Shown here piece after piece: positions 1 through 11,163 of a DNA stretch of 64,000 nucleotides. The translations under genes were made by a program, and so were the position numbers. The notes below the pieces were generated by a model. The model was not told where the DNA came from. It was given only the letters and a program-made list of their open reading frames with translations, and did no database searches. The stretch's first letter is position 1; each line of letters begins with the position of its first letter. Location: positions 496,001 to 560,000 of the forward strand of contig JAEUWY010000001.1 of assembly GCA_022059125.1 (NCBI GenBank). The letters are read 5' to 3'. Origin of the DNA: Corynespora cassiicola (taxonomy: Eukaryota > Ascomycota > Dothideomycetes > Pleosporales > Corynesporascaceae).

Positions 1-503
1 ATCCTTGTGCGTCTTTTAAACGATGATTTGGTTGAGCACGAAACCGATGCTGCGTACGTTGATGCTTAAGCTATTGGCGAAGAATGATTGGATCGGTAAT
101 GGCCAAGAGAAGTTAATTTAGAAGACTACCGTCTTTCACAACTATATGCTCCCCCAAGCATACCTTCGCATCGATATCACTACTAGCACCCAGTTTAAGA
201 GCCAGAAAGACGGGAAAGTGGTAAAAACGGAAAATAAGACGGAGTATAAGAAGCATATAAGTGGAAGACGGACGAGGAGGGTAAGGAAGGCGAGGAGTGG
301 TTGGGGACGGATTGGTACCAGCTCGAGCAATTCATGAACTATATTAAGAGGAAAGGATCAGGCTTCCGGGTGAACACTGAGGAACCCGTTTTCCAGATGG
401 GGATAATCGACGCAACGTATCTGAAGACTAGCTTGCCTCTATGGCCGGCTAGTAAAGTTTGAGAAACCTCGGTCACTAGCAGCTTTTCCGATTGCAGGTT
501 CTC
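1..503. other. Non-coding flank, no supported gene
   Basis: Normal-composition sequence downstream of the HET gene. Only short open frames lie here, with no recognisable domain or convincing splice context. I see no RNA gene. Confidence 0.5.
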
Positions 504-2447
504 CTACAATAACTCGATCATTCGTGTCTGTTTTTCGCGAGGCTGTTTGTTGTTTTCAACTCCCCAGAGGCCCTTGAACGTCCCAGGGTTCCAGTAATCC
601 AATTCCAGAGCAGCCCATAAATAGCAGTCGCTGACGATCTTGTACTGGTTCTCGCTCATGCTGCGTAATATGAAAAGAGCTTTTGCGCCATCAATTGCGA
701 ACACTTGGTCTCCTTCTCGATAGTTCCCATTCGTAAAACCAACACTGTTATTCGTCTCGAAAAGATGTCTTCCTTCCCCCCATCTTATTCCATCCTGAAG
801 GAAGGAGGCCAGGTCATGCATATTATGATGAGGTACCTTGCGTACGCCTGATGTCCCAAGATCCGGCCTCGACTCGTCCCATGGCTGCCCATCTTCATGC
901 AATAGCTCTTCCAATGGGCAATGCCGCATGTTGGTCCATTCCTCGGCGCCTTGGCGTAGGGTATTCCGGAAGAAGTTTAAGATCCAGCTGTAATACTGAA
1001 GCACGCTTACATCAGAAGATACCTTTTCGCAGAATTCTAGACATTTGATCGTAGAGATGAGACTCTTAGACGCAGGTATAGTAGCAAGAAAATGAGCTCG
1101 GACTCGGAGACGTGGGACAGGGTTCCGTGACAACGTCTCTGGTTGGAGAATCTGCATAGTTCCTGATGAGACCCGTTCGATCATTTCGCTATGAATTCCC
1201 TTGAACCTTTCGTCTACGATCTCAACGGTTATGTATCTTCCAGTGTTAATATCCAGAGGGTTGTCCCCAAAAGGTGCGCTACGAAGAAAGTGTTGACGAT
1301 GCATGACGTCTCCTGTGAGTTGCTCGATTGGCGCTCTGCTTACTGCCAGCGAAGTCCAGTCTGGAACCCAAGAGAAAGGCTCAGATGCGATGGAAGCGGA
1401 AGCAATTTGTGAGAGTATGTCGAGATTTCGATAATGGCTGACCGCAGCCACGGATATGGTAGTATTTACCCAGTCAAGATCCTTAGAGTAGTCGATAGGA
1501 ATGAGTTTACGAAATGCGGGCTCCACAAGGCTAAGTATTGCGTATATCTTGTCCCTCGGATCATTCGACGAGCAATCCCTTGTGGCGTCAAGACAAGTAG
1601 TGAGGTCGTACTTTTCCCCTGGCCCTAAGAACCACCTCAAAGGACCTGGAACCTGTAGGCCGTGCGAGCGACAATACAGACGCAAGCGCTGTATAACTTC
1701 AGGTGAGAGAAAGACGCTTGCCTCATTGACAATTAAGAAGGCAGCGTTGGATAAAGCTACCTCTTGTATGACCCAGACGCGACCAAACCATCTCAGCGAG
1801 AGGAGCGCTTTTACACTGGCCAATATCATTTCGTCTTCATCTGAACATTCGTTGGTCCCTTTAAGCCAGCTCATGGCCAACTGGTGATCGGACCTAAGGT
1901 CGTGTATGCATATGAAAACCTTCGAGGCCTTCGAATATACCCGGTCCATAAGTCCAACCTGGTGGTTGCGTTCACTGATATTGTTCTGATTGATGCATAT
2001 CGCGTCGATCCAGAGGCGCCGCTTGAGGCCGGGTTCTCTTAGTCGTCGAAGGGCTGCCTCACAATTCGCTGTAACCGGTATGCTCGTGCCATTCAGGCAG
2101 TGAATACGTCGCGATTTAGCATCCGAGCCGTTCTCGTCAGCCCAAGTGTACGACACTGCTGCGTATTCGGGATCGTCTTCCAAATTGACGTGGATGATCT
2201 CGCAACGAATCGAGTCTGATAATTCTCCAGGTTGCACGACCACCAGTCTTATTTCTTGACCCAACTCGAAATTCAGCTTCCTGTAATCGTAACTCCAAAT
2301 CGCCTGCGTAACCTCAGAGAGGTCTGACGTAATTTTGGAATCTGTAGGTCGTGCTCCAAATATCGCGGCGCCGCAGGAAAGACAGGCTCGGACACCATCA
2401 AATTCCCTAATGTCCAGATGTTGGCAGGATGGAAATGATCGTGACAT
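504..2447 (-). CDS. HET-domain (heterokaryon incompatibility) protein
   Basis: Intact, intronless 647-aa protein starting at an ATG (2445-2447). The N-terminus carries a small Cys/His motif (C8, H10, C22, C25; CLSCG) often found ahead of HET domains. The HET domain follows at about residues 94-240, with the family blocks YAAVSYTWA (95-103), RRLWIDAICINQ (143-154) and the MDRVYSKASKVFIC segment ending near 180. The rest, about 400 residues, has no domain I recognise, as is usual in this family. Known: HET domains trigger cell death after fusion of incompatible fungal cells. Inferred: an allorecognition or cell-death effector; the trigger is unknown. It shares the accessory region with a Doc/Fic gene and a HET-NACHT-WD40 gene. 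Its upstream region (2448-2700) faces rightward. Confidence 0.92.
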   Translation of the reverse strand: MSRSFPSCQHLDIREFDGVRACLSCGAAIFGARPTDSKITSDLSEVTQAIWSYDYRKLNFELGQEIRLVVVQPGELSDSIRCEIIHVNLEDDPEYAAVSYTWADENGSDAKSRRIHCLNGTSIPVTANCEAALRRLREPGLKRRLWIDAICINQNNISERNHQVGLMDRVYSKASKVFICIHDLRSDHQLAMSWLKGTNECSDEDEMILASVKALLSLRWFGRVWVIQEVALSNAAFLIVNEASVFLSPEVIQRLRLYCRSHGLQVPGPLRWFLGPGEKYDLTTCLDATRDCSSNDPRDKIYAILSLVEPAFRKLIPIDYSKDLDWVNTTISVAAVSHYRNLDILSQIASASIASEPFSWVPDWTSLAVSRAPIEQLTGDVMHRQHFLRSAPFGDNPLDINTGRYITVEIVDERFKGIHSEMIERVSSGTMQILQPETLSRNPVPRLRVRAHFLATIPASKSLISTIKCLEFCEKVSSDVSVLQYYSWILNFFRNTLRQGAEEWTNMRHCPLEELLHEDGQPWDESRPDLGTSGVRKVPHHNMHDLASFLQDGIRWGEGRHLFETNNSVGFTNGNYREGDQVFAIDGAKALFILRSMSENQYKIVSDCYLWAALELDYWNPGTFKGLWGVENNKQPREKQTRMIELL

Positions 2448-3798
2448 TTTGTTGAAGAAAGGAGAGCGAGAAGGTTGTAGAAGGCTGAAGCAGGGAGCGT
2501 TCTTTTAGTATGAGAGGCTGTGGATAGGTGGGGCTGTGCTTCTGTGATGCCTGAGGTAAGCGCCACTCATATGACTAAGATTCATAAAACGCTTGCAGAT
2601 GCATGGCTTTCATCCCGTTTGCTCACGTGGCTCAATGATATTTGCAATTCCTCCATCACTGGCACTCCGGTCCAGCGCTTTCCTTCCCAGTCTATAAATG
2701 TGGATTAATCGTAGGTACGATTAAGGACGCTGTATCGAAAGACGATCATCACTAACAATTAGATTTATACCGCTTTACAGTTACCAAGCTGCCTGGATTC
2801 TTGGCTTTGCTCTGAATGAGTAGCAAATGGAGAGCATAGAGCTTTGAAACGACTTTCGTAGATCATATGCTCATAATTCTGAAATGTATTGTATAATAAA
2901 CAGCTAGTACAGATGTGGAACAGTCAGATTGCGTAAGGATGCTTACATTTAATATTTAATAATACTCAAAGAGGTTCCGCACCGGATGTTGCCACCATAA
3001 GCAGAGAAGGCGGCCGACCCGCACCTGCCATAGGGTTGTTTTTGCGTGCGACTCAAGCAAGGTGTTAAATAGAGTATGGGTAGGTCTCATGGTCGGCCTC
3101 GGAAAATGAAGAAAAACATAGTGTAGCTGGCGCCTCACAGTAGCCCATATCCCCAGATGATAGCCATAACAAAACTCACATATAAACACAATTAGGGCTG
3201 TGTCAATAAATCGTAGGAAGAATACGGTCCATTCACGCCAGTTGCATTGGTTCTGGAGAATTGGTGTCAGTGCAGATCTGAGCTAGGACGCTTTCAGTAT
3301 AGTGAAGCGCTAAGCCTGATCTTTCGTCAAGGAACGATCGAACATCTTGAAAGACCTACAATACACCCAATACCCATCACCCCAAATGGCTAACATTAGG
3401 TAGACTTCTTCATCCCTACCAAGACCTATTCTAGGTCGGCTAGAGTCCGACAATGACCACGTACCTTGGCCTGCATGGCCTGCACCACCGTACCGCTCCT
3501 GCACAGCAGCCATGGCAGATGTTCTTGCACGTTCCCCGCTACCGACGAACGAGCCATGACAAACAGTACAGCAATCGGAAGCTTGCATGTATCGTGCATG
3601 CGTAGATGCGGACACTATTTTGGTTCCCGTAGTGGGTCTTGCTCTCAAAGGTCAGGCCTACGCTGATTTGAGATTCTAGCAGCCTCGGTGTTATCGGATC
3701 GGAAAAATGTTTTTCCTAGTTCTCTCCATCCCCGCGGTCACCATCGCTTCAGCTATACCTCCTTTCGATCGCTTCGCTCGTCCTTAGGATCCGCGTCA
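2448..3798. other. Intergenic region, no supported gene
   Basis: About 1.35 kb between the HET promoter and the next candidate gene. Open frames of 60-112 codons occur on both strands but show no domain, no consistent splice signals and no ATG context that favours one. It contains one copy of a 24-bp motif (3615-3638) that recurs at 13076-13099. Confidence 0.5.
3615..3638 (+). repeat. 24-bp dispersed motif, copy 1
   Basis: The motif runs from CTATTTTGG to GTGGGTC and matches 13076-13099 at 22 of 24 positions by hand count. Both differences are transitions. It could be the end of a small mobile element, but no partner end was found. Confidence 0.5.
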
Positions 3799-4137
3799 AT
3801 GGCCTCTATAGCTCTTCGAATATCGCGATCATATGTCCGCCACGCTCAACGATGCAATCCAAGTCGCTCGTTTTACACCAAGGCCGCGAGATTCATTACT
3901 GCCGATACTGAAGGATCTTTGACTGAACGCGAGGTTACTATCCGAATTGGAGATGAGCACGAAGCATATGTCCTGGTGCCGACAGATATTGGTGACGCTA
4001 TAAAAGCACACGGTAAATCGCATAAAGAGTCTTCTGTTTGTGCAGACTTGGAGTCTTTGGTCTTTCATCACGATAGTCGAAGCTTTACTTGCCGTAAGTG
4101 GCACAACAAACTACTAGTCACGATACCTAAGTTTTGA
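3799..4137 (+). CDS. Small protein with mitochondrial-presequence-like N-terminus
   Basis: 112-aa frame from ATG 3799. The same frame is open further upstream, but only without an ATG. The N-terminus (residues 1-35) is rich in Arg and Ser with spaced hydrophobic residues and no acidic residue, like a mitochondrial targeting peptide. The remainder is a compact, mildly charged domain with V/I-rich strands (EVTIRIGDEHEAYVLVP) that I do not recognise. It is convergent with the Doc/Fic gene at 4453-4905, with about 315 bp between stop codons. A later exon cannot be excluded. It may be a real small gene or a chance frame. Confidence 0.35.
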   Translation: MASIALRISRSYVRHAQRCNPSRSFYTKAARFITADTEGSLTEREVTIRIGDEHEAYVLVPTDIGDAIKAHGKSHKESSVCADLESLVFHHDSRSFTCRKWHNKLLVTIPKF

Positions 4138-4452
4138 ATTAGTGTCGGGCCAGTATCCACGACTAGTAATTCCTCAAGACCTCCCTCGCCGATCCAATAC
4201 CGAGTCTAGCCCTGCTACATTATATTTATTTGGTGCTACACACACTATCGCTCTCGATGGAACACCAGATGGTACGCTTTCGGGAACAGTGCTCCGCGTC
4301 TGCTAACTTTTGGCAGCTGATTTTGCAAGAAAGTCTCGGGACACTTGGTACGAGATGAAACCAGTGTTGGATAACCTCAAAGATATGTAACGAATAATTG
4401 TTAATAGGAGCGCTTATATGTAATTAAACCCAGGAGCGGAATTTGCCAGTCC
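4138..4452. other. Intergenic spacer between convergent genes
   Basis: About 315 bp between the stop codons of the small gene and the Doc/Fic gene. I see no further feature. Confidence 0.5.
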
Positions 4453-4905
4453 CTAATGTTGGCTAGCCTCATTGCGATATGTTACTATGTCCGGTGTCCA
4501 CTCATCAATCGGGGTGGCGATTTTTGCATAAAGCTTGCCCAAATCTTCGGCTGACCACTCCTTCGTGACCACTTTGACGTGGGCCTGCTCCAGCTCTTGG
4601 TTGTTAGGATCATTCAGTACAATTCGCTGGAGCCGAAATCCATTAATCTTTAGCAACATGTCCGCCGCAACTAGTGCTATCCTTTTGTTACCATCCTGAA
4701 AGGCATGGTTCTTGATTATTTTTGAGGAAAAGTCCCCTGCAAGTGCGAATAGATCTTCTTGACCAGTATATAATTTAATGTTGATTGGCGATGCAACCGC
4801 TGATTCCAATAATTCTGGCTGAGTGGGCAAAGCATTGCTTATGAAAGTTACGTATAGTCGTTTGACCTGGTTGGCCGTGAGAAATCGGTGCGTCTTGGAA
4901 GCCAT
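4453..4905 (-). CDS. Fic/Doc-family (death-on-curing-like) protein
   Basis: Intact, intronless 150-aa protein with an ATG at 4903-4905. Residues 67-75 (HAFQDGNKR) match the Fic core HxFx(D/E)GNxxR/K in its Doc form, HxFxDGNKR. The spacing to an N-terminal helix-rich segment (GQEDLFALAGDFSSKI) fits the Doc subfamily. Known: Fic proteins transfer AMP or other phosphate-containing groups from nucleotides to proteins, while phage P1 Doc phosphorylates EF-Tu. H67 would be the catalytic base and D71 the Mg2+ ligand. Length fits stand-alone Doc proteins with no long N-terminal extension. No inhibitory (S/T)xxxE(G/N) helix or Phd-like antitoxin partner is obvious nearby. Inferred: an old acquisition from bacteria, now a fungal accessory gene; the cellular target is unknown. 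Confidence 0.85.
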   Translation of the reverse strand: MASKTHRFLTANQVKRLYVTFISNALPTQPELLESAVASPINIKLYTGQEDLFALAGDFSSKIIKNHAFQDGNKRIALVAADMLLKINGFRLQRIVLNDPNNQELEQAHVKVVTKEWSAEDLGKLYAKIATPIDEWTPDIVTYRNEASQH

Positions 4906-5814
4906 TTTGGGGATCCTAGCTGGAATAATTAGTTCTATAATATGGTTTCTAAGATAGGGACGTTATCCCTTACCAGTGCTCAAACTCGCAGTCAAGACTA
5001 CCGGGTGACTCCTTGCTATTCTACCAGATGCGGTGGTCTGATGCAGCGACCAGAGGTGTATGCGTAAAGACAGATAAGAGTCAGCAAGTGCAAGCTCTAT
5101 TGGGATATTAGGATGATAGAGCGTAGTAAAACCATACGATAAAGATAGGGGCGTTGTTGTGTTCGTGTATATGCAAGTTGTGGAGGCGACATTGTTCCGA
5201 AGTGGGCGGTCATGCGGGGTAAAGCCAATGTTCGATGATTTCGCTATAACTGCGACGATTTTGACAAATGCTCTTCCAGGGTACTTCTCCTCAATTTTTA
5301 GCCTGGAAAATGAACATCAAACATCTCTAATGAAATTTCGCGATGTAAATTATACATTCAATAAACTAAGTCAGCTAACTTAAAGCAAGACGAGCTTCCT
5401 ATTAGTTTTCTGGCGACTTATCGTGCTATCTTGGGAGAATATAAACTGATATAAGTTGAGCTATTACTGCTGTATTTCTCGGAGTAATATATAGTCCCTT
5501 CTAAGCTCTACAACAGCTTCCGCACCGGGCGTAGAATGGAGTAGTGATAGCTGTCCCGTTATAAGGCAAGTATCACAGGGTCATGTGACATACTTACGCA
5601 CAATCTGACTCAGATCGGATGTACTTGATCAATAATTCTGAGATAAAAGAAAAAAAGTGCCATTCGTTGACATTTGTATCGGAAGTCAAGATTATAGCTA
5701 CATACTACCGCTACTGTCTGTTAAGTATTACTGCTGATTGGTTTCGCTTGCGAATCATGATACTATCGTACCCCAAACACGCAACAATAGTGTTCAAAAA
5801 ACCTGCCAGATCGA
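4906..5814. other. Intergenic region left of the palindrome
   Basis: About 0.9 kb, somewhat AT-rich toward 5400-5800. Only frames shorter than 100 codons are present, without recognisable content. It ends at the outer boundary of the large inverted repeat. Confidence 0.5.
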
Positions 5815-5852
5815 CAAGACTCGGGCAGGAACGGGTCGGCCATCCTCCCTGC
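5815..5852 (+). repeat. Terminal module (TIR-like) at the left palindrome end
   Basis: Begins CAAG and runs through the CGGGCAGG core. It matches the right-hand TIR of the NLR element (read inward from 17236) at 34 of 38 positions by hand count. Just inside is a near-palindrome GGTGGCAATTTGCCACC. It shares the CAAG start with all four ends of this type in the window. Confidence 0.75.
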
Positions 5853-6535
5853 CAAGTGGTGGCAATTTGCCACCTGCGCATCTGGTGGCGCGGACAGCCC
5901 AGATGTTAGCTACATCTTCCGCATGTACCCCTTCTGCACCCCATTGCCACAAGACTAAAGCTATCTCCTGCGCTGGAGAGACTACGTAAAGCTTCTCTTG
6001 TGAAAGAACAAATTTCATAACTAAAAGATACCGCTGTTGAGATAGCTATTTTGCCTAGCTAGCATGGCCTTGTTGCATTCACTCTATGCTATTTCGCTGC
6101 ACGTCCATTGCGCTCTTCCAGGCTAACATGGGCCAAGGAAAAAATCTTCATTTGCTCTACTTCCTATTTAAACTGATGCGGGATGGTCGGTGCCCAATCC
6201 GCAGCGGTAGCAACGTCGTAGCAAAGACAAGGATAGGGTAGGTTTTGAAGGTTCTAGAGCGAACAAAGAGCTGACAGACCTAGATATAACTAGTAAAAAT
6301 ACACAGAAACAATAGTCTCGTTGCAGAACTGAGTGCAATGTATTCCGAGATAAAAAAAAACTCAGATAAGAATTTTGCACATAATTTATTGCACAAAGAA
6401 ATTGAGTGAAATAGATGGGAGCGATAAGGTTCTCTAGCTAATTCTGTTTTAAAACAGAAAATACACAAATTTACCGGGCCAAGTATGACTTGGTCAGGGT
6501 TTACATATCAAGCATATGGCACCAGACACAACTTG

Positions 6536-7824
6536 CTACGTTTTAACGACGTTGTTCCATTCCCCTCCAGCCACATGGTCGCCAGGAACACCATTCATAA
6601 GACGACAAGTCGTCTTGAAAATTCCATGTTGCGCTTTAGTACAGCTGCGGTCATCTGCACAAAGCTTCGCACAGTCTGCGAGAGTCGCTACGCCTGTAAT
6701 TGTTTTGTAGACTGACCCACCTGTGTGCCCTGTGAAGATTATTAGTCTATATTGAATGGCTGTATTGCCTATTGGTTGCGCTTAATGGATGTTAGGCTCA
6801 CATACATCGGCCACACAGAGTCCAAAAATTTCTTCCCCCAAGCTGCCTGGTTTGCGAATGATGTTCAGGGCCTATATTTAAACATAAAGATTAGCTTTTA
6901 TCTGGCCTGTTACGTTTGGGGTCAAAAAGTGAGCTCACATCGAAGAGATTTTTGAAAGTCAAATTCACCCTGAACTCGACGCAATGCGGCTGCATCGTCT
7001 TGTTCTTTCTTGAGAGAGTTTTTTTTGCACTGGCTAACTTCTTTGGTGAGAATTGTCTTGTCCTGGAGAGCTTGCTGTCTGCATTTGATCAATTCTGCTG
7101 CAGAATTTCCCTGAGCTTGACGTCCTTTTTCTTCGCAGTCGGAAATTCTGTCCGTAAGCTTTTGCTGGTCCTTGATACCCTGCTCTCTACATTGGCGTAA
7201 ACCATCTGCAGAGTCCTTTTGTCCCTGTCGTATCTTCTCTTCATATTGCTCTATTAGTACGGCAGAATCTTGTTGGTTCTTGAGAGATCCTTCATTGCAT
7301 TCTTTGAGCTCTGCCGCAGAATTCTGTTGGTCTTGAAGACGCTGTTCTTCGCATGCGCTGAGCTGTGCCGCAGATTGTTGCTGACTCTCAAGTGACTGGT
7401 CTCTGCATTGACCTAGCTGAGTGAGGCACTCTTGCTCTTGATTTCTCTCAGGATCAATAAAAGGATCGCCGTTTTCAGTAAACTCCTGCACCTCAATTCT
7501 CTTCATGTATACGGTGTTCTGACGAGTTCCTGAGCCTTGTTCACCACTTAAGACACATTTTCTTTGGTCAGCTAGCCAAGAGCTTCCCTCACAGCCTTCC
7601 GTTTTCTGACAAAACATGGCACAGTCCATGGGGTTCTCGGCGGAAACTCGCATACCGTCGTGTTTGCCAAAGGACCCGCAAGCATATCGAATAACGTATC
7701 CGGGGTTGATCTCCTCTGTCAAGCCATTCAGGTCTGGGCAGATTCGGTCATAGTGTTCGGTAGATGTCAGCTGAGCGTGGGTCCCTGCCACTAGAAGGGA
7801 CTGAAAAACTCCGCCGAACTTCAT
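6536..7824 (-). CDS. Secreted PAN/apple-domain protein with Cys-punctuated coiled coil, copy 1
   Basis: Three exons, read leftward: 6939-7824, 6806-6871 and 6536-6729, giving 381 aa. Introns begin GTGAGC and GTATGT and end AATATAG and TTCACAG; both joins keep frame. The N-terminus is a short secretion signal (about residues 1-17). Residues about 27-110 form a PAN/apple-like module with paired Cys. Residues about 120-290 are a Gln/Glu/Lys-rich coiled coil made of repeats of about 24 residues, each with one Cys (for example LGQCRDQ, LKECNEG, LRQCREQ). The last exons add a second PAN-like module containing ADCAKLCADDRSCT. It is exactly identical to copy 2. Known: PAN modules bind proteins or sugars outside the cell. 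Inferred: a secreted or wall protein. Confidence 0.85.
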
Positions 7825-8474
7825 CGTATTCTCTTTTTGACGATAATAATTAGGGAAGTATGTGCAGATTGAAGGAAATATGAAGGTGCCACAACTATGT
7901 CAAGCTCCTGAAGTCTACTTGAGTTTATATCTTCAGGAGCAGGGGATCACCATCGATGGGGCTTGACAAGCATTGGTTTTGCAGCTTGTGTTTGGCAATA
8001 TCTGGCGGACACGTAGAGTCAATTCTGCCACCTTTGTTGTTTTTTGTTTTGTTTTTTTTGCTCCATTGGAAACCAATATGAAGAGTTCATCCATGGCTTC
8101 TCGGAATTGGGGGGCTTGGGACTTTGTTAGCGTGGAAACATGCCGTGGAAAGGAGCACATGGCAATCTTCAACGACCTTTAGTGGTGCTCATCCACGGTC
8201 TCATCTAAAGCTTTCCAATTGTGTGAGTGTGCTCGGATATGCCGGTAGGATGATCTCCCATGACCCCGATCGGCGGACTGCATTGAGCGCGGGCATACCA
8301 TGAAGCAGCAAAATCACAGTAACTTCCACTTTCAATATCCATAAAAAAAATGGTCCAAGGTTCATTTCTTTCTCTGCATCCATATTCCTTTGCATGATGG
8401 ACAATTATTACATTGTGGCACGCTCAACGCGAATCGGGGGGGCTAAGGTTCGTCCCGCTCCGGAACCTAATCTT

Positions 8475-8503
8475 TCTTCATTTCTAGATTGTAAGCCGCA
8501 TAC
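8475..8503. other. 29-bp palindrome spacer
   Basis: Unpaired bases between the two arms. Such a short loop between 2.66-kb arms would be very prone to cruciform formation, which matters for judging whether the structure is biological or an assembly fold-back. Confidence 0.9.
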
Positions 8504-9153
8504 AAGATTAGGTTCCGGAGCGGGACGAACCTTAGCCCCCCCGATTCGCGTTGAGCGTGCCACAATGTAATAATTGTCCATCATGCAAAGGAATATGGAT
8601 GCAGAGAAAGAAATGAACCTTGGACCATTTTTTTTATGGATATTGAAAGTGGAAGTTACTGTGATTTTGCTGCTTCATGGTATGCCCGCGCTCAATGCAG
8701 TCCGCCGATCGGGGTCATGGGAGATCATCCTACCGGCATATCCGAGCACACTCACACAATTGGAAAGCTTTAGATGAGACCGTGGATGAGCACCACTAAA
8801 GGTCGTTGAAGATTGCCATGTGCTCCTTTCCACGGCATGTTTCCACGCTAACAAAGTCCCAAGCCCCCCAATTCCGAGAAGCCATGGATGAACTCTTCAT
8901 ATTGGTTTCCAATGGAGCAAAAAAAACAAAACAAAAAACAACAAAGGTGGCAGAATTGACTCTACGTGTCCGCCAGATATTGCCAAACACAAGCTGCAAA
9001 ACCAATGCTTGTCAAGCCCCATCGATGGTGATCCCCTGCTCCTGAAGATATAAACTCAAGTAGACTTCAGGAGCTTGACATAGTTGTGGCACCTTCATAT
9101 TTCCTTCAATCTGCACATACTTCCCTAATTATTATCGTCAAAAAGAGAATACG

Positions 9154-10442
9154 ATGAAGTTCGGCGGAGTTTTTCAGTCCCTTCTAGTGGCAGGGACCCA
9201 CGCTCAGCTGACATCTACCGAACACTATGACCGAATCTGCCCAGACCTGAATGGCTTGACAGAGGAGATCAACCCCGGATACGTTATTCGATATGCTTGC
9301 GGGTCCTTTGGCAAACACGACGGTATGCGAGTTTCCGCCGAGAACCCCATGGACTGTGCCATGTTTTGTCAGAAAACGGAAGGCTGTGAGGGAAGCTCTT
9401 GGCTAGCTGACCAAAGAAAATGTGTCTTAAGTGGTGAACAAGGCTCAGGAACTCGTCAGAACACCGTATACATGAAGAGAATTGAGGTGCAGGAGTTTAC
9501 TGAAAACGGCGATCCTTTTATTGATCCTGAGAGAAATCAAGAGCAAGAGTGCCTCACTCAGCTAGGTCAATGCAGAGACCAGTCACTTGAGAGTCAGCAA
9601 CAATCTGCGGCACAGCTCAGCGCATGCGAAGAACAGCGTCTTCAAGACCAACAGAATTCTGCGGCAGAGCTCAAAGAATGCAATGAAGGATCTCTCAAGA
9701 ACCAACAAGATTCTGCCGTACTAATAGAGCAATATGAAGAGAAGATACGACAGGGACAAAAGGACTCTGCAGATGGTTTACGCCAATGTAGAGAGCAGGG
9801 TATCAAGGACCAGCAAAAGCTTACGGACAGAATTTCCGACTGCGAAGAAAAAGGACGTCAAGCTCAGGGAAATTCTGCAGCAGAATTGATCAAATGCAGA
9901 CAGCAAGCTCTCCAGGACAAGACAATTCTCACCAAAGAAGTTAGCCAGTGCAAAAAAAACTCTCTCAAGAAAGAACAAGACGATGCAGCCGCATTGCGTC
10001 GAGTTCAGGGTGAATTTGACTTTCAAAAATCTCTTCGATGTGAGCTCACTTTTTGACCCCAAACGTAACAGGCCAGATAAAAGCTAATCTTTATGTTTAA
10101 ATATAGGCCCTGAACATCATTCGCAAACCAGGCAGCTTGGGGGAAGAAATTTTTGGACTCTGTGTGGCCGATGTATGTGAGCCTAACATCCATTAAGCGC
10201 AACCAATAGGCAATACAGCCATTCAATATAGACTAATAATCTTCACAGGGCACACAGGTGGGTCAGTCTACAAAACAATTACAGGCGTAGCGACTCTCGC
10301 AGACTGTGCGAAGCTTTGTGCAGATGACCGCAGCTGTACTAAAGCGCAACATGGAATTTTCAAGACGACTTGTCGTCTTATGAATGGTGTTCCTGGCGAC
10401 CATGTGGCTGGAGGGGAATGGAACAACGTCGTTAAAACGTAG
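9154..10442 (+). CDS. Secreted PAN/apple-domain protein with Cys-punctuated coiled coil, copy 2
   Basis: Exons 9154-10039, 10107-10172 and 10249-10442 (1146 nt, 381 aa). The first open frame alone would end after exon 1. Splicing out 10040-10106 and 10173-10248 continues it through CPEHHSQTRQLGG and LADCAKLCADDRSCT to a stop at 10440-10442. That adds a C-terminal PAN-like module to the N-terminal one. Domain order: signal peptide, PAN-like, Cys-containing coiled coil, PAN-like. The two copies are divergently transcribed from the centre of the palindrome and each has about 650 bp of identical upstream sequence, so both may be expressed. Function is unknown beyond probable secretion. Confidence 0.87.
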
Positions 10443-11125
10443 CAAGTTGTGTCTGGTGCCATATGCTTGATATGTAAACCCTGACCAAGTCATACTTGGC
10501 CCGGTAAATTTGTGTATTTTCTGTTTTAAAACAGAATTAGCTAGAGAACCTTATCGCTCCCATCTATTTCACTCAATTTCTTTGTGCAATAAATTATGTG
10601 CAAAATTCTTATCTGAGTTTTTTTTTATCTCGGAATACATTGCACTCAGTTCTGCAACGAGACTATTGTTTCTGTGTATTTTTACTAGTTATATCTAGGT
10701 CTGTCAGCTCTTTGTTCGCTCTAGAACCTTCAAAACCTACCCTATCCTTGTCTTTGCTACGACGTTGCTACCGCTGCGGATTGGGCACCGACCATCCCGC
10801 ATCAGTTTAAATAGGAAGTAGAGCAAATGAAGATTTTTTCCTTGGCCCATGTTAGCCTGGAAGAGCGCAATGGACGTGCAGCGAAATAGCATAGAGTGAA
10901 TGCAACAAGGCCATGCTAGCTAGGCAAAATAGCTATCTCAACAGCGGTATCTTTTAGTTATGAAATTTGTTCTTTCACAAGAGAAGCTTTACGTAGTCTC
11001 TCCAGCGCAGGAGATAGCTTTAGTCTTGTGGCAATGGGGTGCAGAAGGGGTACATGCGGAAGATGTAGCTAACATCTGGGCTGTCCGCGCCACCAGATGC
11101 GCAGGTGGCAAATTGCCACCACTTG

Positions 11126-11163
11126 GCAGGGAGGATGGCCGACCCGTTCCTGCCCGAGTCTTG
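11126..11163 (-). repeat. Terminal module (TIR-like) at the right palindrome end
   Basis: Mirror copy of 5815-5852, ending CTTG at 11160-11163. Flanking bases on the two sides (…gatcga and tgatga…) do not form a clear adjacent target-site duplication. Confidence 0.72.

Larger units (their letters stand above)
5814..8474 (+). repeat. Left arm of a 2661-bp perfect inverted repeat
   Basis: Every position x in 5814-8474 pairs with 16978-x in 8504-11164. All open frames on one arm recur exactly, reversed, on the other. Complementarity stops abruptly at 5813/11165 outside and at 8475/8503 inside. The arm holds one PAN-domain gene on the minus strand. Its non-coding stretches are 5815-6535 (outer) and 7825-8474 (inner), in which I see no other convincing gene. 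Confidence 0.95.

Noticed and set aside
142..337. Overlapping 62-63 codon frames on both strands
   Set aside because: Mutual shadows with no domain or splice support.
851..1887. Plus-strand frames of 64-128 codons
   Set aside because: They lie antisense inside the HET gene.
3310..3648. 112-codon minus-strand frame
   Set aside because: No recognisable content, odd composition, no promoter or splice context.
8574..9045. Two short frames in the inner part of the palindrome arm (and their mirror at 7933-8404)
   Set aside because: They match no family, and the region lies upstream of the PAN gene. They could be leader or a truncated gene, but evidence is too weak.
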